Shown: positions 11,902 through 16,312 of the stretch, one piece after another
Position numbering within the stretch: position 1 is the stretch's first letter
How the letters are laid out: every line of letters starts with the position of its first letter
The notes under the pieces: model-generated
The model's input: the letters and a program-made list of their open reading frames with translations, nothing else
Told to the model about the DNA's origin: nothing
Database searches by the model: none
Program-made: the position numbers and the translations under genes
Assembly (NCBI RefSeq): GCF_937919355.1
Contig: NZ_CALFSA010000117.1
Coordinates: forward strand, 1-16,312
DNA from: an uncultured Methanofollis sp.
GTDB lineage: Archaea; Halobacteriota; Methanomicrobia; Methanomicrobiales; Methanofollaceae
Length of the DNA stretch: 16,312 nt
Reading direction: 5' to 3'

Positions 11902-14900
11902 AATCAGCAAGACCCAGCTGTTTTTCCTTCTCTTCCCCGAAGGTCGAGAGGATCGCCTTGTCCAGCACCTCGACGCGCTGCTTCGTGTACTCGGATATGG
12001 CGTACTTCTCGCACATCTTCTTCGACATATCCAGGTACTTCTTCACCGAGGCCTCGTGGACGGTCGGGTTCACCTTGCCGCCGCACTTCGTGCACTTGCC
12101 GGCGAGGGGCATGCGGCGGTACTTCTGGCCGCACTTCGTGCACCGCACCGTCTGGGAGGCGAAGGCCCTGAGGTTGCCCATCAGGTCGCGGATGAAGTGG
12201 GTGTTCAGGACGCGCTCGGCCACGTCGTCGACGTCCACCGCCCTGATCTTGTCGCCGAGTTCGAGTTCGGCCTCCATCTTCTCAAGCATGGTGCCGAGGA
12301 CGGTGTAGGTCGACTCCAGAGGTCCGGCGGAGATGTCCGAGGTGTCGTGGGTGAAGCGGAAGCCCTCATACTGGGAGGGTTTGCCCAGGCGGAGGTCCAC
12401 GTGGTCGATCACCTTCTCAAGTTCTTTCGGCGGGGCAAAACGCTGCGCCGCCTCGTAGAGTTCGAGGGGGTAGTGGTCGACGACGTCGACGTTGTGGCTC
12501 TCCTTGTCCACCTCCTTCGGGTCGAGGCGGGAGGTGAGGACGAGGGGGGCGTCCATCGATCCGCCGCGGGTCTCGGGGAGGAAGGAGCGGGAGAAGTTGA
12601 TGAGACCGTCGAGGAGGAGCATCACGCAGTCCTCGTCACCGTCGCACTGGCCGCAGAAGATCCCGTTTGCGGCGAGGGTGTGGTCCTCGGCGACGGTGAG
12701 GCAGTAGACCGCCTCGTCCAGGCACATGATGTGGGTCACCGCGGAGACTGTGTCCGCGATCACCCGCCCGCCCTCCGCCACAGGCACGCGGTCGCCGGCA
12801 CGCACCTCCATTGCCATGATCTTCCGGAGGTAGTCAGTCTCCCAGACAAGCATCGTGTGGTCGGGCGTCACCTCGAGGACCCGGCCGCGGGCGGTCTCGA
12901 CCCTGATCAGGTGGTCGGGCGCACGGTGGACGGAGACCGCGGTCACCCGGCGGAGGCGGACCTCGCCCTGCGTGTCCACGGCCTGCACGGCGCAGTGCCG
13001 CTTCGGCTCAGACCAGTGTGTGCCGGCATGGTCGAGGCCGGGGCGGGAGACGTCGAAGTTCTCAAGGACGAACTTCCCGACAGGCACCTCACGCCACCGC
13101 CCGTCTTCAAGCACCCGGATCAGGGTGTCGCCGGCAAAGCAGTTCCTCCTCTTTGCGGCGTGGAAGAAGGGATGGCCGTAGCCGACGCTCGCCCTCGTGA
13201 ACCCGATCAGGCGGCAGAGCACCCCCGCAGAGGTGTGGGGGGCAAGCCCGATGAGCATCTGGCCGATGAGGTCGGAAGGCTTCTCGGCGTTGTAGAAGCG
13301 GGGCAGGCCGTAGAATTTCTCCAGCAGGTCGTCCATGTAATGGGAGACCTTCAGGAGCCAGTCGCCGCAGAGGGCCGAGACCATGATGTCCTGGCAGCGC
13401 AGTTCCAGGATCTGGTCGGGGGAGACGAGGTCCTGGCCATTGTAGTCAAGGGTGTAGCCGATCTCCCTGAGTTTCTCGACCGGGGCGCCGACCTCCCGCG
13501 GGCGGAAATGGGTGACGGGGAGGTCGATCATGTCGTAGCGGACCGTCCCGTCTTTGAAGACGTACAGGTCGTGGGAAGCCCGGATCAGCCCCTTCTCCAT
13601 GGGCTCGATCGTCCGGTCGCGGGAGATCATGCCCTTGACCCCCTTCACAAGTTTGAGGCTGTCCTCCCGCATCAGGAGGCGGGAACATGCGGCGGCGTAC
13701 TCCTCCTTGATGTTCAGGTCCAGTTCCTGGAGGCAGACAGTCTGCCCGCCGCACTGGGGGCAGACGGCGGCGGCGACCTCCCTGTTGCAGTGGGGACAGC
13801 GGTAGACAGGACTCGTGTGGGCGCCGCACGCCTCGCATTTGTTCTTGAAAGTCACCGCGCCGCACTCTGGACAGCGCCTCTCCCCGACCTCCACCCGGAT
13901 CGTGCCGCCGTCGGTGTTGCTCCGCGCCTTGTAGGCCCCGGCCTCCTGGATCGACCGCCGTGACCCGCCGTTCTCGCCGACAGGGAAGAGGACATGGGGT
14001 GCCGGTTTCATCTCCCGCGGCTTCGACTTGCCGGGCCTTCCCATCCGCCCGCCTATCCGCGTCCCGGCCTTCGAGCGGATCGTGAAGCCGGAGAGGTGGG
14101 AGACGAGGGCGAGGGACGGGCCGCCGACCGGGGCGTCGTCCCATGCCGGGCGCATCTTCAGGTCGAGGCCGAGGCCAAGACAGGCCAGGAGGACGAGGTA
14201 GGTCGGCAGGACGATCTCGTCGCCCTCCACGGTCTGGGGGATGAGGAGGATCTCAAGGGAGTGCTTGATCCCGGGGTCATTCTTCACCCTGAGGGCACCG
14301 TCCGCGATCCGGCCGTGGGCAGAGACGTACTCTGCGAGGGCCCTGACCTCCTCGGGCGTGAGGTCGTCCCAGATCCAGGTGTACGCCGGGTGGAGGGGGA
14401 TGCCGGAGAGGGCCATCTCGACCGCCTCCACCTCGCTCTCCGGCGTCTTCGTACCGCCCTCCAGCCGCCACCACTCCTCGCAGTAGGCGGAGGGGACGAG
14501 GGGGTGGTTGTTCTCCAGGAACTCGCCATAACTGATCAGGATCTCGCCGATGTCCAGGATCTTGACGATCTGCGGGATGACCTGCTTCGCCTCCACTGCG
14601 TCGTCGACGCGCCTCACCTCTCCCGAAGCGAGGAGGACGGTCGGGCCCTCGATCGTGTCCACGGGCACGACGCCCGCCGCCTTCCCCGGCCTCTCGGTCT
14701 TCATCTGGGTGCCGACAGCAAGATAATCGCCGAGGATGTGGAGGGTCGCCGGGTTGAAGCCTGCGGCCGCAAAGCCGGTGTTCCGCGACCGGCCGTACCT
14801 GAGGCGGAACCCCCCCGGACGCATGGGGTACGAGAAGACAGGGCGGCCGCCGATGAGGTCGCGGATGTACTTGTCCTTCGGGTGGACGCCGGGTTCTTCC

Positions 14901-15763
14901 TCCTCGTCGGACGACTTCGAGGCGGCGCCGTCGATGACCTGCTGGAGCCAGTCCCACCCCTCCATCTTCATCTTCCTGACGTTCTTCATCACCTTCGGGG
15001 CCTTCAGGGCCAGCCCCTCGGCAACGACCAGGCACATGCCGCCCCGCACCGTGTTCGTCTCCACGCGCTCCAGGTTCCGGTGCCCGGAGACCTCCTCCCT
15101 CTCCGTCGGTTCGCCGTCGATGCAGACCGGGCAGTTCTCGATGATCAGCCTGATCTCGGCCTCGCTCGGCATGTACTGCATTGACTGGATGTTGTTGTAC
15201 TGCTGGAGTTCCTCGACGTACCTGTCCACCTCCTCGGGCCTGGGCTTGTACCGGTCGATCCCGATCCCCCGGCGGACATAGTCGCCGACGAGCACGGAGA
15301 GGGCCTGCGCCGTGCCGCCTGCAGAGCGGATCGGCCCGGCATAATAGATCTTCAGGTACTCGGTGCCGTCGTCGTTCTTGCCGATAGAGACCTTTGCTAT
15401 CCCTTCAGTCGGCGCCGCCACCACGCCTTCTGTCAGGAGGCCCATCGAGGTCCTGATGGCGTGGTCGGCGATCTCTTCGCGTGTTGTCTCCCCGAATGTC
15501 TTGGCCACGAAATCGTCGCCTATCTTGAGGGCGACCTCTTCCCGCGACATCCCGGCCTCAAGGTCCCGGATCCTCTGGGCGACGCCCTTGATCCCGATCA
15601 GGGCCTCGACACGGTCGCCGATATCGTTCGCCCGCGGGATCTCGACCTCGGTCGTGGGGTCGTACCCCTCCGCACGCGCCGCCTCCGCGACCTTCAGGGC
15701 GACGTTGAGGTTTGCCTCAAGCCTTTTGAAGTACTCGGCCATCGCCGGGGAGACCGCAACCAT
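11894..15763 (-). CDS. polC: DNA polymerase II (family D) large subunit DP2, intein-containing
   Basis: The catalytic subunit of the replicative archaeal polymerase PolD; it works with the exonuclease subunit DP1, which is not in this window. The precursor is 1289 residues from ATG 15763, and 1124 after removal of a 165-residue intein (residues 875-1039). Features seen: the N-terminal block EYFKRLEANLNVALKVAEAA; IYYAGPIRSAGGTAQALSVL; GGRMGRPGKSKPREMKPAPH; zinc knuckles CPECG, CEACG, CPHC and CPQCGG from about residue 631; the catalytic stretch RRN-CDGDEDCVMLLLDGLI, split by the intein after Asn; and a C-terminal CTKCG/CTKCGG zinc module near 1205-1226. TATAAAAG (15815-15808) predicts a transcript start near 15785, so the upstream TTG at 15790 is unlikely; ATG 15742 is a second possibility. 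No disruption is seen. Confidence 0.95.
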   Translation of the reverse strand: MVAVSPAMAEYFKRLEANLNVALKVAEAARAEGYDPTTEVEIPRANDIGDRVEALIGIKGVAQRIRDLEAGMSREEVALKIGDDFVAKTFGETTREEIADHAIRTSMGLLTEGVVAAPTEGIAKVSIGKNDDGTEYLKIYYAGPIRSAGGTAQALSVLVGDYVRRGIGIDRYKPRPEEVDRYVEELQQYNNIQSMQYMPSEAEIRLIIENCPVCIDGEPTEREEVSGHRNLERVETNTVRGGMCLVVAEGLALKAPKVMKNVRKMKMEGWDWLQQVIDGAASKSSDEEEEPGVHPKDKYIRDLIGGRPVFSYPMRPGGFRLRYGRSRNTGFAAAGFNPATLHILGDYLAVGTQMKTERPGKAAGVVPVDTIEGPTVLLASGEVRRVDDAVEAKQVIPQIVKILDIGEILISYGEFLENNHPLVPSAYCEEWWRLEGGTKTPESEVEAVEMALSGIPLHPAYTWIWDDLTPEEVRALAEYVSAHGRIADGALRVKNDPGIKHSLEILLIPQTVEGDEIVLPTYLVLLACLGLGLDLKMRPAWDDAPVGGPSLALVSHLSGFTIRSKAGTRIGGRMGRPGKSKPREMKPAPHVLFPVGENGGSRRSIQEAGAYKARSNTDGGTIRVEVGERRCPECGAVTFKNKCEACGAHTSPVYRCPHCNREVAAAVCPQCGGQTVCLQELDLNIKEEYAAACSRLLMREDSLKLVKGVKGMISRDRTIEPMEKGLIRASHDLYVFKDGTVRYDMIDLPVTHFRPREVGAPVEKLREIGYTLDYNGQDLVSPDQILELRCQDIMVSALCGDWLLKVSHYMDDLLEKFYGLPRFYNAEKPSDLIGQMLIGLAPHTSAGVLCRLIGFTRASVGYGHPFFHAAKRRNCFAGDTLIRVLEDGRWREVPVGKFVLENFDVSRPGLDHAGTHWSEPKRHCAVQAVDTQGEVRLRRVTAVSVHRAPDHLIRVETARGRVLEVTPDHTMLVWETDYLRKIMAMEVRAGDRVPVAEGGRVIADTVSAVTHIMCLDEAVYCLTVAEDHTLAANGIFCGQCDGDEDCVMLLLDGLINFSRSFLPETRGGSMDAPLVLTSRLDPKEVDKESHNVDVVDHYPLELYEAAQRFAPPKELEKVIDHVDLRLGKPSQYEGFRFTHDTSDISAGPLESTYTVLGTMLEKMEAELELGDKIRAVDVDDVAERVLNTHFIRDLMGNLRAFASQTVRCTKCGQKYRRMPLAGKCTKCGGKVNPTVHEASVKKYLDMSKKMCEKYAISEYTKQRVEVLDKAILSTFGEEKEKQLGLADFM
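12647..13141 (-). mobile_element. Mini-intein in DP2
   Basis: An in-frame protein-splicing element of 165 residues. It starts with CFAGDTLIRV (block A; Cys1 is the nucleophile), has block B GRVLEVTPDHTMLVW with the TxxH signature, block F YCLTVAEDHTLAANG, and ends IFCGQ before the +1 Cys of the extein CDGDED. It sits after RRN in the polymerase catalytic motif, a known insertion point for inteins in archaeal PolII. No homing endonuclease domain fits in this length, so it is a mini-intein. The last residue is Gln instead of Asn and the penultimate one is Gly instead of His. A C-terminal Gln is documented for the Pyrococcus abyssi PolII intein, which splices. Splicing here is presumed because the polymerase is essential. 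Confidence 0.93.
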
Positions 15764-15807
15764 GAGGATACAATGGGAGGGATGAGACAAAGATGTTTTT
15801 GCCCGAC

Positions 15808-15815
15808 CTTTTATA
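15808..15815 (-). promoter_or_regulatory. TATA box of polC overlapping the HEAT-gene stop
   Basis: TATAAAAG on the minus strand. Its centre predicts a transcript start near 15785, 22 bases before ATG 15763. The TAA stop of the upstream HEAT-repeat gene (15813-15811) lies within the box, so polC has its own promoter despite the tight packing. Confidence 0.6.
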
Positions 15816-16312
15816 CAGGGGAATTCTGGTTTTTCCCGCCTTCAGAACCTTTTTTCAGCCCCACCTCCAGGATCTCGCGAGCCGCGTCCCGCACGTCGGG
15901 GTCGGCGTCGGAGAGGGCCGCAATGAGGGCGTCAGTCCCCTGCCTGTCACCCTCCTCCGCCAGGATCATCGCCGCCCCGATCCGCACCCACCTGTTCTTC
16001 CGGGAAAGGGCGGACCGCAGCGCCGGGGCCGCCACGTCCCCTATCTCCCCGAGCGCCGCCACAGCACAGAACCAGCGCTCCTTCATCCGCAGAGCGTCGA
16101 TGAGGGGCTCGACTGCAGGTCCGCCTATCGCGACAAGGGAGGATGTCGCCACGTCGCAGACGTCTTCGTCACCATCACCGAGGGCCCCGACAAGGGGTGC
16201 GACCGCGGCGTCTCCGCCGACGGCGCCGAGGGCTTCGGCCGCCTTCCACCGGACTGTCTGGTCGGGATCGACGACAAGGGTGGAGAGGGCCGGGATACCG
16301 TCGGGCGATCCG
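15811..16312 (-). CDS. HEAT-repeat protein, 5' partial
   Basis: The frame is open from the right window edge, so the N-terminus is missing; about 166 residues are visible. Repeats of about 30 residues recur: DPDQTVRWKAAEALGAVGGD, DEDVCDVATSSLVAIGGPAV, ERWFCAVAALGEIGDVAAPA, NRWVRIGAAMILAEEGDRQG and DPDVRDAAREILEVGLKKGS. This is the PBS-lyase-type HEAT pattern common in methanogens: paired helices that stack into a protein-binding scaffold with no catalytic residues. The internal ATG-like start at 16152 is not needed. Its binding partner is unknown. It lies directly before polC on the same strand, and its stop is inside the polC TATA box. Confidence 0.85.
   Translation of the reverse strand, partial: GSPDGIPALSTLVVDPDQTVRWKAAEALGAVGGDAAVAPLVGALGDGDEDVCDVATSSLVAIGGPAVEPLIDALRMKERWFCAVAALGEIGDVAAPALRSALSRKNRWVRIGAAMILAEEGDRQGTDALIAALSDADPDVRDAAREILEVGLKKGSEGGKNQNSPV

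Noticed and set aside
12056..13963. Plus-strand open frame of 635 codons opposite polC
   Set aside because: It mirrors the high third-position GC of polC; the translation is Val/Asp/Gly-rich with no motif, while the minus strand encodes the full DP2 and its intein.
13994..15184. Plus-strand open frame of 396 codons opposite the N-terminal half of polC
   Set aside because: Same cause as above; no homologous motif and no promoter.

Overview
The window looks like chromosomal DNA from a methanogenic euryarchaeon, most likely of the order Methanomicrobiales (Methanofollis/Methanoculleus-like). Evidence: an archaea-specific family D DNA polymerase large subunit (DP2) carrying an intein, an archaeal translation initiation factor aIF-1A, class III (pilin-type) signal peptides, TATA boxes about 26 bases before inferred transcript starts, several apparently leaderless genes, and tRNA genes without an encoded CCA. 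Base composition is GC-rich, with AT-rich islands at promoters. The taxonomic call is inference from gene content and protein style; no database search was possible.

Layout: 1-1584 (+) is the end of a tightly overlapping operon of three pilin-like exported proteins, the first cut by the window edge. It converges on aIF-1A (minus strand, apparently with a CTG start) and an EamA/DMT transporter with a very histidine-rich tail. From 3328 on the plus strand come a GIN-domain (DUF2807) lipoprotein, a conserved cysteine-motif protein of unknown function behind an inverted repeat, a terpene-synthase-like protein with both class I metal-binding motifs, and a small QueG-like double [4Fe-4S] protein. 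A tRNA-Leu(CAA) on the minus strand follows.

From about 7332 to 10338 the genes are on the minus strand: an isoprenylcysteine methyltransferase-like membrane protein; a three-gene operon (cupin, small CxxC protein, C_GCAxxG_C_C redox-type protein); a 73-residue CPSKC protein; and a MerR/GyrI-like regulator. tRNA-Pro(CGG) and a 5'-truncated Fic-protein remnant follow. The NYN-domain (PIN-like nuclease) gene has a strong hairpin plus pyrimidine tract in its leader and converges, with an 8-base overlap, on polC (DP2). polC holds a 165-residue mini-intein inside the catalytic DGD motif. A HEAT-repeat protein, cut by the right edge, lies directly upstream of polC.

The window is mostly core or family-level methanogen genes rather than a mobile island. 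No insertion sequence, CRISPR array, rRNA or defence cluster was seen. The most interesting items are the archaeal terpene-synthase-like enzyme, the non-AUG start of aIF-1A, the intein with a non-canonical C-terminus, and several perfect inverted repeats at promoters (4111-4161, 6308-6354, 11300-11324), one of which shares its motif with a second gene.
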